The notes beneath the pieces were generated by a model. That model was given only the letters and a program-made list of their open reading frames with translations. It did no database searches and was not told where the DNA came from. A stretch of DNA of 64,000 nucleotides. Origin: Eubacterium sp. CAG:180 (GTDB lineage: Bacteria; Bacillota; Clostridia; Oscillospirales; Acutalibacteraceae). The translations under genes and the position numbers were made by a program. Within the stretch, counting starts at the first letter, position 1, and every line of letters begins with the position of its first letter. The stretch is from contig HF993131.1 of the NCBI GenBank assembly GCA_000432435.1, positions 103,460 to 167,459 of the forward strand, given 5' to 3'. Of the stretch, positions 9,557-18,300 are shown piece by piece.

Positions 9557-10474
9557 CTATTTAATATCGGCTATGTCATAAGGCGTTTTTTGATACACAA
9601 AGTAGTTAAGCCAATTTTGGAAAAGCAGGCTTGCCGCACCGCGCCAGGTGTCTACGGGCGTTTTTTTGATGTCGTTATCGGGGAAGTAATTGTGCGGCAT
9701 CTTTATGTCAAGACCCTTTTTTAAATCGCGGAAGTACTCGCGAGCCAAGGTGTCGCTATCATATTCGCAATGACCCGAACAGTAAAAATTGCGACACGCC
9801 ATATCCGACACGAGATGGACTCCGGCTTCCTCGGAATAAGACAAAATCTGAAGGTCCTTTACTCTTATTATATCCTCTTTTCGGTTTTCCGTGTGACGTG
9901 AATGCGGAACATAAAAGAGATCGGAAAATCCGCGCAAAAGCGGATGATACAAATCAAGCGGTTGATGGCGAAATACGCCGAAAACCTTCTCGGGAAGCAG
10001 ATGCTTCGGAATACCGTAATTATAGTAAAGCGCAGCCTGCGCTCCCCAGCATATATTAAATGTGGAATACACATTTGTTTTTGCCCAATCAAATATTTTG
10101 CAGAGCTCGTCCCAATAATCGACCTCTTCGAAGTCCATCATCTCAACGGGCGCTCCGGTAACTATCATACCGTCGAATTTTTCGTCCTTGACATCGTCAT
10201 AGGTTTTGTAGAATTTGAGCATATGCTCCCTTGACACATTTTTTGAAATATGGCTTTTTACCTGCAGCAAGTCTATTTCAAGCTGAAGCGGAGAATTACT
10301 GAGAAGCCTTAAAAGCTGAGTTTCGGTCTCGATTTTTGTAGGCATTAAATTCAGTATTATAATTTTAAGCGGACGAATGTCCTGCTTGACGGCTCTGTCC
10401 TCCGTCATAACAAATATATTTTCAAGCTCCAGGCTATGATGCGCCGGAAGCTGATTATCTATTTTTATGGGCAT
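9557..10474 (-). CDS. metA: Homoserine O-acetyltransferase (MetA family)
   Basis: 305 residues, the usual MetA length. It activates homoserine for methionine synthesis. Catalytic residues are all in place: Cys142 in F-N-I-C-W-G, His235 and Glu237 in C-S-G-H-C-E. Residue 111, in G-A-P-V-E-M, is Glu. Work on Bacillus cereus and E. coli MetA links Glu111 to acetyl-CoA use and Gly111 to succinyl-CoA use, so an acetyl donor is inferred despite the family name succinyltransferase. It has its own extended -10 promoter and a GAGGTGG ribosome binding site; no S-box or T-box fits in the short leader. metH further along the window completes methionine formation. Confidence 0.93.
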   Translation of the reverse strand: MPIKIDNQLPAHHSLELENIFVMTEDRAVKQDIRPLKIIILNLMPTKIETETQLLRLLSNSPLQLEIDLLQVKSHISKNVSREHMLKFYKTYDDVKDEKFDGMIVTGAPVEMMDFEEVDYWDELCKIFDWAKTNVYSTFNICWGAQAALYYNYGIPKHLLPEKVFGVFRHQPLDLYHPLLRGFSDLFYVPHSRHTENRKEDIIRVKDLQILSYSEEAGVHLVSDMACRNFYCSGHCEYDSDTLAREYFRDLKKGLDIKMPHNYFPDNDIKKTPVDTWRGAASLLFQNWLNYFVYQKTPYDIADIK

Positions 10475-10535
10475 ACAGCCACCTCTTTCAAGAAGACGAA
10501 CCTCGGTCTTTTACCCGTTTAAGTTCTGACAAAGT

Positions 10536-10564
10536 ATTATAACATAACACATCACCGTTTGCAA
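10536..10564 (-). promoter_or_regulatory. Promoter for metA with extended -10
   Basis: Minus strand TTGCAA, 17-nt spacer ending in TGT, then TATAAT (10541-10536), about 60 nt before the metA start. Close to consensus. Confidence 0.7.
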
Positions 10565-10575
10565 TGCCGATACAC

Positions 10576-10606
10576 ATAAAAATACCCCGACCGCAGTCGG
10601 GGTATT
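10576..10606 (-). terminator. Terminator at the end of the surface-protein locus
   Basis: Perfect 11-bp stem AATACCCCGAC / GTCGGGGTATT with 4-nt loop, followed on the minus strand by a T-run. It lies 25 nt after the last gene of the ten-gene locus (10632-21503) and isolates it from metA. Confidence 0.85.
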
Positions 10607-10631
10607 TTAAACTTATTTATTACCGTTTATA

Positions 10632-11696
10632 TCAGCAAACGGGTTTTGTGTTTTCCTCTTCCTCGTCATCCTTACGTTTTTTACGAAGAATTATGAAGAA
10701 TATAAGTGACAATCCACAAAGGAAAACAGCAGCTGCGGCGAGCGGATTTTCACGGATAAGTTCACCGGTTTTGGATATTACCGGGTTATTCATTATCGGG
10801 TTGCCGCTGTCGCTCGGTTTGGTTACCGGAACTTCGTTTGTCGGCTCCTCTACGGGTGTGCCGGGAACAATATTAATAGTACCGTCGTCGTTAACGACAA
10901 AGTCGAGCCATAAGGTATTGGTGCCCTTCGGAACAATTGCAATCTGCGAGCCATCATCAAGTTTAATAACGGTTGTTTCTGTTGCCGTATCACTTACGCT
11001 TACCGAGAAAGTAGTCTTGCCGGCTACTTCACCGTTTTCGTCGGTGATTGTTACAACATGGAAACCGTCTTTAATAACGTCAACGCTGTATGCACCGTCT
11101 TTTCCTGCCTCAGCCTTGATTTCGCCGAGGTCAATGTCGAGCTTAGCGCCCGGGAAAAGGTTTTTACCGCGATACACATTACCATTCATACCCATACGAA
11201 CACAAGGATCTTCGTGATCTCCGCCGGGATTTGTAGTGCCCGAGGGATCTGTCGGAGCTGTCGGCTCTGTGGGTCTTGTAGGCTCGGTAGGTTCTGTGGG
11301 ATTTGTAGTCGGCTCTGTGGGTCCGAAGCATTTTTTAAATGTGAACACAATGTTCATATTGGTGGTAACCGAATCAAATCTCAACATACCGTACTGCAAT
11401 TTACCGGTATAATCTTTACCGTTTACCGTGACACGCTCAAGGTGGCTGTCAAGCTTTGCAACAGCTCCGAGAGAAAGCGAATCAAAACGGTCAACGGCGA
11501 ACTTAGCACCGCTTGCAATAAGGTTGCCGTCTTTAAGGACATAACCTCCGTCGTTATACGTTACGGTAATTTCATGGGTATTCGGGACTACAGTTTTAAG
11601 CTGTGTTTTACCGATTTCACCTGCCTCGGCGAAAACGCAAAGCTGCATGGTGAATATAAGCAAAACAGACAACAGCACACTGCAAGCCTTTTTCAT
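10632..11696 (-). CDS. Membrane-anchored surface protein with Pro/Thr linker
   Basis: 354 residues: Sec signal peptide (1-23, cut near CVFAEA), a beta-rich domain with a conserved Y-N-D-G-G-Y and V-N-G-K-D-Y-T-G pattern (25-122), a TEPT/TNPTEPT linker (about 126-155), a second beta domain (160-270), another short P-x-x-P stretch, then a TM helix (about 315-335) and a basic stop-transfer R-K-K-R-K with an acidic tail. No LPxTG motif, so anchoring is by the membrane helix. It is the last gene of the locus, 45 nt after the last small paralogue, and may tether the exported fibre or layer proteins to the cell. Function inferred from context only. Confidence 0.7.
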   Translation of the reverse strand: MKKACSVLLSVLLIFTMQLCVFAEAGEIGKTQLKTVVPNTHEITVTYNDGGYVLKDGNLIASGAKFAVDRFDSLSLGAVAKLDSHLERVTVNGKDYTGKLQYGMLRFDSVTTNMNIVFTFKKCFGPTEPTTNPTEPTEPTRPTEPTAPTDPSGTTNPGGDHEDPCVRMGMNGNVYRGKNLFPGAKLDIDLGEIKAEAGKDGAYSVDVIKDGFHVVTITDENGEVAGKTTFSVSVSDTATETTVIKLDDGSQIAIVPKGTNTLWLDFVVNDDGTINIVPGTPVEEPTNEVPVTKPSDSGNPIMNNPVISKTGELIRENPLAAAAVFLCGLSLIFFIILRKKRKDDEEEENTKPVC

Positions 11697-11741
11697 GAAA
11701 CCACCTCCTTAAAAATTTTAAAAATCAAAATCTGGCAATAA

Positions 11742-12221
11742 TTATGCAGGAACGTACTCTACGGTATAAAGCATGTGGCCGACATACTCAGCTATGGGAG
11801 CATTGAAGTCAGCGATTGTAACGGTTGTTGCAGACTTAACAGCGTTGTTAAGCTCGGGATATTCAGCAACTTCTCCGCCTGCTACGGTGAAGGTGAGGAA
11901 TTTATCGGTAGCAGCGTTTGTCATTTTGCCTGCGTCCTTAGCAGCAGCCGAAACCTTGAGCTTAGCGCCGAGCTTAAGCTGAGAATCAACGGTGTAAGAA
12001 GCGTCCTGAGCTGTTGTGTCGTTCCAAGCAACTGTGATCTCAGCAGGAATGGTAACGGTGTAGTTTTCGGGATCGTTGTTCTCCTTATCGGTTGTCTTTG
12101 TCTTAACCTGAACATCGGCGGTCTTGGGGTCTGATTCCTTGGTTATTGTAGCTGCGAATGAGGGAACCGCAATAGCGGCTATCATCATAACAGCAAGAAG
12201 AATTGATACTATCTTTTTCAT
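11742..12221 (-). CDS. Small secreted PAE/Trp-module protein, paralogue 7
   Basis: 159 residues. Signal peptide of about 23 residues ending P-S-F-A-A, then one beta-sandwich-like module: Y-T-V-T-I-P-A-E-I-T-V-A-W, a long-strand Y-T-V-D-S-Q-L-K-L-G-x-x-L-K-V, and a final strand Y-V-G-H-M-L-Y-T-V-E-Y. It is the most divergent of seven tandem paralogues, with Asn-Asp in place of the usual Gly-Ala/Val after the Trp and His-Met near the end. It is the last of the seven in transcription order and precedes the TM-anchored protein. No known family recognised; the arrangement suggests a structural surface subunit. Confidence 0.75.
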   Translation of the reverse strand: MKKIVSILLAVMMIAAIAVPSFAATITKESDPKTADVQVKTKTTDKENNDPENYTVTIPAEITVAWNDTTAQDASYTVDSQLKLGAKLKVSAAAKDAGKMTNAATDKFLTFTVAGGEVAEYPELNNAVKSATTVTIADFNAPIAEYVGHMLYTVEYVPA

Positions 12222-12264
12222 AATTATAACTCCTTGATGTACTTAATGTTTAATGTTGAATAAA

Positions 12265-12744
12265 TTATTTGTCAACAACTGCTGCTGTGAAGGTAACGGT
12301 AGCATCGCTGTAATCGGTGATGGTAGCGTTCCAAGCTGCTGCTGCAACGTCAACGTTAATGTTGTAAGTATTGTTAACTACCTCGGCAGCAGTCTTAACG
12401 GAAGTGTCGCCGCTGAAGGCGTAAGGAATGGTATAGCCGTTATCGGTAGCGGGCTTCATTTTGCCGTCGGCAGAAGCAACCGAAACGGAAAGACATTTGC
12501 CGGTCTTGAGAGTTGACGTAACATTGTAGGTGAAGGCTGAGGTTTCAGCGCCCCATTTAACGCTCATTTCAGCAGGATATGTTACTGTGAAATAACCGTC
12601 TGCGGGAACGTTTGTTGTATCGGTCTTAACGGTTGCGGAACCCTTGCCGTCCGCTGTATCCTTATTGATTTCAGCTGCAAAGGACGGAACTGAAACTGCC
12701 GCAAGCATAGCCGCCGCAAGAACTAATGAAAGTAACTTTTTCAT
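12265..12744 (-). CDS. Small secreted PAE/Trp-module protein, paralogue 6
   Basis: 159 residues with signal peptide MKKLLSLVLAAAMLAAVSV-PSFAA and a single module: F-T-V-T-Y-P-A-E-M-S-V-K-W-G-A-E, T-S-T-L-K-T-G-K-C-L-S-V-S-V, and an end strand Y-S-D-A-T-V-T-F-T-A. It contains a single Cys (about residue 90) that its neighbours lack. Spaced 27 nt from the preceding paralogue and 43 nt from the next, so co-transcribed. Likely exported and assembled or retained at the surface; function unknown. Confidence 0.75.
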   Translation of the reverse strand: MKKLLSLVLAAAMLAAVSVPSFAAEINKDTADGKGSATVKTDTTNVPADGYFTVTYPAEMSVKWGAETSAFTYNVTSTLKTGKCLSVSVASADGKMKPATDNGYTIPYAFSGDTSVKTAAEVVNNTYNINVDVAAAAWNATITDYSDATVTFTAAVVDK

Positions 12745-12771
12745 AATATAACTCCTTTTCGGATTAAAAAA

Positions 12772-13245
12772 TTAAGCTATCGCTTCAACAGAAGCTGTAA
12801 ATGTAAGAGTATCTTCATACTCATCAATGGAAACGGATTCCCAGTTTTCCTTAGTAATATTGACATTTACCGAATATGCGCTGTTGGTAACTGTCTCGTG
12901 ACCGGTTGTTATGTTGGTATCACCGGCTATAGTGTAAGGAAGAAGTCTGCCGCCGCCTGTATGGAGATTTGCGTTGTCCTGAGCTACAGTAACACGGAGG
13001 TTATTGCCGCTCACAAGCGTACTCGATACAGTGTAACCGATTTCGGTACTTTCGGTGCCCCAATAAATGGTGGTTTCGGCGGGATAAGAAACGGTAAAGG
13101 TACCGCTTATTCCGCTTCGGTCGGTAACTACCGAGGAGTTACCGACGCCACCGGAAGTAGACTGGTTTATTTCAGCAGCAAAAGCGGGAACCGATATAGC
13201 CAAGAGCATCGCAGCTGCAATGACTATTGAAAGAATTTTTTTCAT
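12772..13245 (-). CDS. Small secreted PAE/Trp-module protein, paralogue 5
   Basis: 157 residues. Signal peptide ends P-A-F-A-A. The mature part shows F-T-V-S-Y-P-A-E-T-T-I-Y-W-G-T-E, a Y-T-V-S-S-T-L-V-S-G-x-x-L-R-V-T-V strand pair and the end strand Y-E-D-T-L-T-F-T-A-S-V. The consensus with its neighbours is strong at these three places and weak elsewhere, as expected for a conserved fold with a variable exposed face. An N-E-N-W segment (E-N-W-E-S) corresponds to the E/A-D-W block before the last strands. Same operon. Confidence 0.75.
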   Translation of the reverse strand: MKKILSIVIAAAMLLAISVPAFAAEINQSTSGGVGNSSVVTDRSGISGTFTVSYPAETTIYWGTESTEIGYTVSSTLVSGNNLRVTVAQDNANLHTGGGRLLPYTIAGDTNITTGHETVTNSAYSVNVNITKENWESVSIDEYEDTLTFTASVEAIA

Positions 13246-13283
13246 AATTGGTTCTCCTTGTATTTTGGAAGGGTTTCCGACTC

Positions 13284-13790
13284 TTAGATTGTAGCGGGAG
13301 CTATCGAAACCGTAAGTGTAAGATTGCCCTCGTACTCATCTACCGGAACCTTTGCCCAATCAGCTGAGGCAATGTTTACTGCTGCGTTAACAGCTTCATC
13401 TGCAACAACTGCAGAGGCTGAAGTATAAGCTGTGGTGCCTGCTACGCTGAAAGGAAGAGTAGCGGTATTGCCTGATGCGATAGCCTTGAGGTCGGTTGTG
13501 CCGTCTTCCTTTGCTACCGTAACATTAAGACGGTCGTTTGATTTGAGCTGGCACTTTACGTTGTATGTAAAGTCTGTGCTTTCTACGCCCCAGTAAATAG
13601 TGGTTTCTGCCGGGAAGGTTACCGTGTAAGAAGTCGCCTCGGGACCGTCGGGACCGGTTTTTGTAGAAGTAATAACCTTAGCCGTATCGGAGGTATGGTC
13701 GCTTGTAAGCGTCTTGTCAGCTGCAAATGACGGAACGGAAACCGCTGCGAGCATTGCCGCCGCAAGAGCTATTGAAAGTAATTTTTTCAT
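13284..13790 (-). CDS. Small secreted PAE/Trp-module protein, paralogue 4
   Basis: 168 residues. Signal peptide to P-S-F-A-A, then a K-T-G-P-D-G-P-E linker, Y-T-V-T-F-P-A-E-T-T-I-Y-W-G-V-E, a Y-N-V-K-C-Q-L-K-S-N-D-R-L-N-V-T-V strand pair, A-S-A-D-W and the end strand Y-E-G-N-L-T-L-T-V-S. The K-T-G-P-D/x-x-P linker is shared with the next two paralogues upstream, marking a subgroup of three that arose by later duplication. Co-transcribed; likely a surface subunit. Confidence 0.75.
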   Translation of the reverse strand: MKKLLSIALAAAMLAAVSVPSFAADKTLTSDHTSDTAKVITSTKTGPDGPEATSYTVTFPAETTIYWGVESTDFTYNVKCQLKSNDRLNVTVAKEDGTTDLKAIASGNTATLPFSVAGTTAYTSASAVVADEAVNAAVNIASADWAKVPVDEYEGNLTLTVSIAPATI

Positions 13791-13811
13791 TGTGGTTATC
13801 TCCTTTCAAAA

Positions 13812-14309
13812 TCAAAGGCTTACGGTGAAAGTAAGAGTATCGCTGTACTCGCCGACGATGGCGTTGTTCCAATCGTCTGCGGCAACCTTAACCTTGAGGG
13901 TAAGTGCCTTTGCGGGATTGATAACGGGGCCGTCAGCTATAAATTCGAGGTTAGAGTCAGCCGAGAAATCGTAAGCCAATGTCTCGTTTGCATCCTCGGT
14001 AAGCTTCATAAGTCTTGAGCCCTCAACGCCGATTTTAAGCTTCTGGCCGTATTTAAGGTGAGACTCAACAGAAAATCCGTCAAGAGCTGTTTCCTCTGCG
14101 CCCCAGTAAATTGTGGTATCGGCCGGAATTGTAACGGTGTATTTAACAGCGTTGTCATCGGGAGCATCAGGGCCTGTTTTTGTGGAGGTCTTAACAATAG
14201 CTGTACCGGTATTGTCAGTCTCCTTGGTTATGGGGTTAGCTGCAAAAGCGGGAACCGAAGCTGCTGCAAGCATAACCGCTGCAAGTGCAATTGAAATAAG
14301 CTTTTTCAT
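13812..14309 (-). CDS. Small secreted PAE/Trp-module protein, paralogue 3
   Basis: 165 residues. Signal peptide plus the start of the mature protein (ANPITKET) is nearly identical in DNA to the next paralogue upstream, so these two are the most recent duplicates in the array. Key places: T-K-T-G-P-D-A-P, Y-T-V-T-I-P-A-D-T-T-I-Y-W-G-A-E-E-T, V-E-S-H-L-K-Y-G-Q-K-L-K-I-G-V, A-D-D-W-N-N-A and end strand Y-S-D-T-L-T-F-T-V-S-L. The protein stops right after that strand. Gaps of about 20 nt on both sides show one operon. Confidence 0.75.
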   Translation of the reverse strand: MKKLISIALAAVMLAAASVPAFAANPITKETDNTGTAIVKTSTKTGPDAPDDNAVKYTVTIPADTTIYWGAEETALDGFSVESHLKYGQKLKIGVEGSRLMKLTEDANETLAYDFSADSNLEFIADGPVINPAKALTLKVKVAADDWNNAIVGEYSDTLTFTVSL

Positions 14310-14331
14310 TATAGTAGTCTCCTTTCAATAA

Positions 14332-14841
14332 TTAAACCTCAGCGGTAAAGGTAAGGGTGTCGTTGTAAACATCAACAACAGCTCTGTTCCAGTCCTCGCT
14401 GCTTATTGTAACCTTGAGGTTTTTGTCAACGGCCGGAGTTTCCTTGTTGCCGTAAACTACGGGGCTGTCTGCCGTGAAAGCGTTGTCACCCGAAAGAGTA
14501 TAGGGAAGAGTGTAAACCTCGCCTGCTGCGGCATCGGTCTTCATAGAGCCTGTGCCTGCTACGGTAACCTTGAGAGCCTGGCCTCTCTTGAGGTGAGACT
14601 CAACAGAGTAAACAAGATTTGTCTCCTCGGTGCCCCAGTAAATTTCTGTATCTGCCGGAATAGAAACGGTGTATCTGACAGCAACATCCTCAGGCGAATC
14701 GGGGCCTGTTTTTGTGGATGTCTTAATTATGGTTGTGCCGGTCTGCTCTGTTTCCTTGGTTATGGGATTAGCTGCAAAAGCGGGAACCGAAACAGCTGCG
14801 AGCATAGCCGCTGCGAGTGCGATAGAAATAAGCTTTTTCAT
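14332..14841 (-). CDS. Small secreted PAE/Trp-module protein, paralogue 2
   Basis: 169 residues, the sister of the paralogue at 13812-14309: same ANPITKET start after the signal peptide, same K-T-G-P-D-S-P linker, Y-T-V-S-I-P-A-D-T-E-I-Y-W-G-T-E-E-T, V-E-S-H-L-K-R-G-Q-A-L-K-V-T-V and end strand Y-N-D-T-L-T-F-T-A-E-V. The middle of the protein differs much more than the ends. Exported; function unknown. Confidence 0.75.
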   Translation of the reverse strand: MKKLISIALAAAMLAAVSVPAFAANPITKETEQTGTTIIKTSTKTGPDSPEDVAVRYTVSIPADTEIYWGTEETNLVYSVESHLKRGQALKVTVAGTGSMKTDAAAGEVYTLPYTLSGDNAFTADSPVVYGNKETPAVDKNLKVTISSEDWNRAVVDVYNDTLTFTAEV

Positions 14842-14861
14842 AATTTATCTCCTTATATTTA

Positions 14862-15341
14862 TTACGCGTTAGTATATTCTGCCGTAAAGGTAAGAACATC
14901 TGTATGCTCACCCGAAGCGGCTTTTTGCCATTCAGCCTCTGCGATGTTCACGGAGAGGTCATAAGACTTCATATAATCGCCCGGTAAAAACGCCATTTGC
15001 TCTGCGCCTGTAAGCGTGTAGGCGATAGTCTTTGAGCTGTCTAAAGTGTTGACAAGCTTTGAGCCGTTGAGCGATGAAACAGCCACCTTAACGGTCTTGC
15101 CGGGAGACAGCCACATTTTAGTTGCCGTAACCTTACCTATTGCGTAAGAAGTAGCTTCCCACGGTATTTCGGTATCGGCAGGAATTGTAAGCTCATACTC
15201 ATCCTGTTTGCCCTCGCCGGTAAAAATCTTTACGGAGCCTACGGGGTTCTCTTTGTTCAGCGTAGCCGGAGCCGCGAAAGACGGAACAGTCACGAGCGAC
15301 AATAAAAGCACTGAGAGCAAAACTGATAATGTTTTCTTCAT
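14862..15341 (-). CDS. Small secreted PAE/Trp-module protein, paralogue 1
   Basis: 159 residues, first of the small genes after the giant protein (44 nt gap). Signal peptide MKKTLSVLLSVLLLSLVTV-PSFAA differs from the others. The module has Y-E-L-T-I-P-A-D-T-E-I-P-W-E-A-T (no Gly after Trp), V-T-A-T-K-M-W-L-S-P-G-K-T-V-K-V-A-V, an A-E-W block and end strand H-T-D-V-L-T-F-T-A-E-Y. The I-P-W form matches the C-terminal module of the giant protein next door (I-D-V-P-W-G), suggesting these two are closer kin. Confidence 0.75.
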   Translation of the reverse strand: MKKTLSVLLSVLLLSLVTVPSFAAPATLNKENPVGSVKIFTGEGKQDEYELTIPADTEIPWEATSYAIGKVTATKMWLSPGKTVKVAVSSLNGSKLVNTLDSSKTIAYTLTGAEQMAFLPGDYMKSYDLSVNIAEAEWQKAASGEHTDVLTFTAEYTNA

Positions 15342-15385
15342 AGAACCACCTCCTTATGGTCTTGATAAAGCATTTAATTTGTTAA

Positions 15386-18300
15386 TTAACCTTTAGTGTA
15401 ATCTACGGTATAAGTAAGAGTAGTCGAATACTCGGCTATCGGAGCGTCCGTCCAACCGGAAATCGTCAATGACGGTTTTTGAGCGGGAAGCGCTCCCTCA
15501 TTTGTACCTGTAAATTCTGTGGAAGTAAAGTTCTGTGAAGTATACGGAAGAGCGTATGTCGATGTTGCTGCATTGGTAAGAGTGTCATTTGCGACAGAAG
15601 CGCTGCGTGCTACGGAAACACCAATCTTGCTGCCCGTATCAAGTGAAGACGTAACCTTATAGGAAACATCAACGGGTTCCGTCTCGCCCCAAGGAACATC
15701 TATTTCCGCAGGAATTGTAACCTCAAAGAAGTCGTCTGCGGCAAAATGAATATTGATAGTTTTTCTGACAGGCTCGTTTGTTGTCTTGTCAACAGCAACC
15801 TCACCGGTAGCATTATCGATAAGCTCTATTGTAATAACATCTTCACTCGTTACGGTAACGCCCGTGACGGTAAACGTAAAGTTTATTGCCTTGGGAGCTG
15901 CCGCCGAAGCGGTGTTATTTGCGACATCCGCGGTTTCGGGAGAAGTGTTAAGAGCTTTTGCCGTTACGGTCTTTTCAATCGCACCCGTCATTGCAACGTT
16001 GTAATCGAGGATGTTGCCTGAAACGTCCTTAAGACCTCCGTTTTTAGAGGTTACACGAAGTGTGTAGCTTCCGTCCGGATAGTTAACGGCATTTGAAAGA
16101 GTAAAGACTGCGGTTCCCGTTGTTGCATCCTTATTGAGAGCGACGCTGTCTTTGTCTACCTCCGAAGCAAAGTTCGGGAAAATACGGAGGGTATCTATAA
16201 TACCGTGGAGAGCTTCGCCGTCCGAGGAATTAACGGTGTTACCGTCGTTAACCTCTTGAACCTGCCTTATATAGCCCTTAAACGAATTGTACTCTTCAAC
16301 CGCTTCAGTTATTGCGGTGAGGTCCTGAATACCGCTATTGTCCATTTGACCCTTAACGGTATTGTAAAGAGCCGTGTACTTTTCTTCAAGTCTAACAACG
16401 CCGCCCTTAACCGTCTTACCGGTGATGTCGTCGGTGTAAGTTTTGATGTTGGCAAGCACCTTGTTAACCGCCTCGGCCGCCTTAGCATAATTCTTATACT
16501 GAGGAGCACTTGCAAATTTGTCGGCCTTATCAGTTAAGATATACTTAGCGTAATAATCAAGGTCGTTATACTTTTCGAGGTAGTTTTCAAGCGCCGCGGT
16601 CTGGCCGGTAGGCATAAGCCTGCAGTCGGTCGTAAGGTCGGTCGCTTTACCGGTCTCGCCGTACATTGAAGCAACAAGAGCGTTAAGGTCTTTAATACCG
16701 GTTATAGCGGTACCGGAGTCACTCGTGTAGCCGTCACGGTAAGATTCGAGAAGTCTCAAGCGTTTTGCAACCTTATAAAGGTTTTCCATTTTTGTGACGT
16801 TCTCCGTACCGAGCGCCGCAATCGCCTCGTCGGTATAGCGCTCATAAGACTGCTCATACCAATTGATTATGTTCTGTACGTCAGCCGCGGTGATAGAATA
16901 TGCGCCGTAATTTATAAGCGGCTTCTCTGTTCCGCTCTCATCGGTGCCGATAACAAAACCGGGATAAGGTAAGGCATTGCTGTCTGTTACGGAACCGCCG
17001 GTTGCTGCAGCCGGCATAGCCTCAATCAAAGGTTTCAAATCGGCAACCGCAATTTGCGGCTGATCGAGCAAAGTGATGCCGTCGTCGATGCTCTTGTACT
17101 TTTGAAGCACGCTGTATGCTCTTGCAACGGAAGGTATTGTCTTTTGATAATCCGAAAGCTGCGCATAAAGAGCAAGTGCCTTGTTTATCTTTTCGGTACG
17201 AGTGTTCGCTTTATAAATATCAACATCCGCTACCGCGTTTTCAAACTGCATTGAAGTAAGAGACTTAACCTGTGCATAATCGTCGAACGAAACGTCGCCG
17301 GTTCTGTTTTGTACGCCTGCGCCGTATGCCGAGGTACCCTGTCTGTATGTAAAGCCGACAGAGCCTATTGTAAAGCTCTTACCGTTCATTGCGGCTGCGC
17401 TCTTTCCGTTTACGGACGAATCGTCGTAATTTGACAAGGGCGCTATACCTATGGTAACACGGAAAATGTTGTTAAGGGACTCGGCTTTTTCATCTATACG
17501 ATAGTTAGAGGTTGCCGAAATACCCTGAACGCCTCTCGAGAACTGGAAGAGCGGAACCATAACATAGCCCTTGTAGTGAGAAAGGGTCAGGTAATCGCCG
17601 TCTCCCGTATCTATGCCGTACTCCGAGGTGTAAGCGTAAATTCTTCTCTTGCTTTCATCCTTGGGAATACATTTAGCCCATTCACCCGTCTTGGGGTTAA
17701 TGAGATAGAAGTAAGAAGCCGCGTTGTTGCTGCCGAAGTCGAGGGTGTAGTCCTCGGCGGCACCTTCATAGTATGAGCTGATATTAAACGCCATTGAGAA
17801 TGTGTCAAGCTGAGAGAAATCGGCGTAGAATACAAGCGCCAGACGGTCGGTTTCGCCTATGTCATTTTTGGTATACGACTTAGCAAAATCGCCGAGACTC
17901 TCAGACGACATATTGTTGGCTCTCAGCGCGGAGTAATCGCCGCTGCTGCTCGGTTCCTTGTCAACAAGTCCCTTTGTAATGCTTATGCAGTTATACCAGC
18001 CTTTTCTGTCTTCGGCATACTGGTTATTTATGGTAACCGTTGCGGCGTTTTTGCCCTCAAGGCCGTTTGATGTAATGATTGCCGAAGTACCGTTTTGACG
18101 ATAGCTTGTAATACCGTTTCTCTGCGGGTCACTACCGAGAGCGCCGGTCGGTATAAGTGTAGGCGTTGCGGTATCCTGAGAGTGCGCCGAAAGTGAAGCA
18201 AAGGGAACCTGATATGTCAAATATCCCTTAGAATAGTAGTAATCCTTACCTACCTGGCCGGTATATTTTGAGTTTTCAAATTGCCAGCTTCTGGTGCCTT

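Noticed and set aside
10475..10575. SAM or T-box riboswitch before metA
   Set aside because: The leader between the promoter and start is only about 60 nt and has none of the conserved motifs.
11240..11330. Short tandem repeats resembling a CRISPR or microsatellite
   Set aside because: They encode the Pro/Thr-rich TEPT linker of the surface protein and follow codon periodicity.
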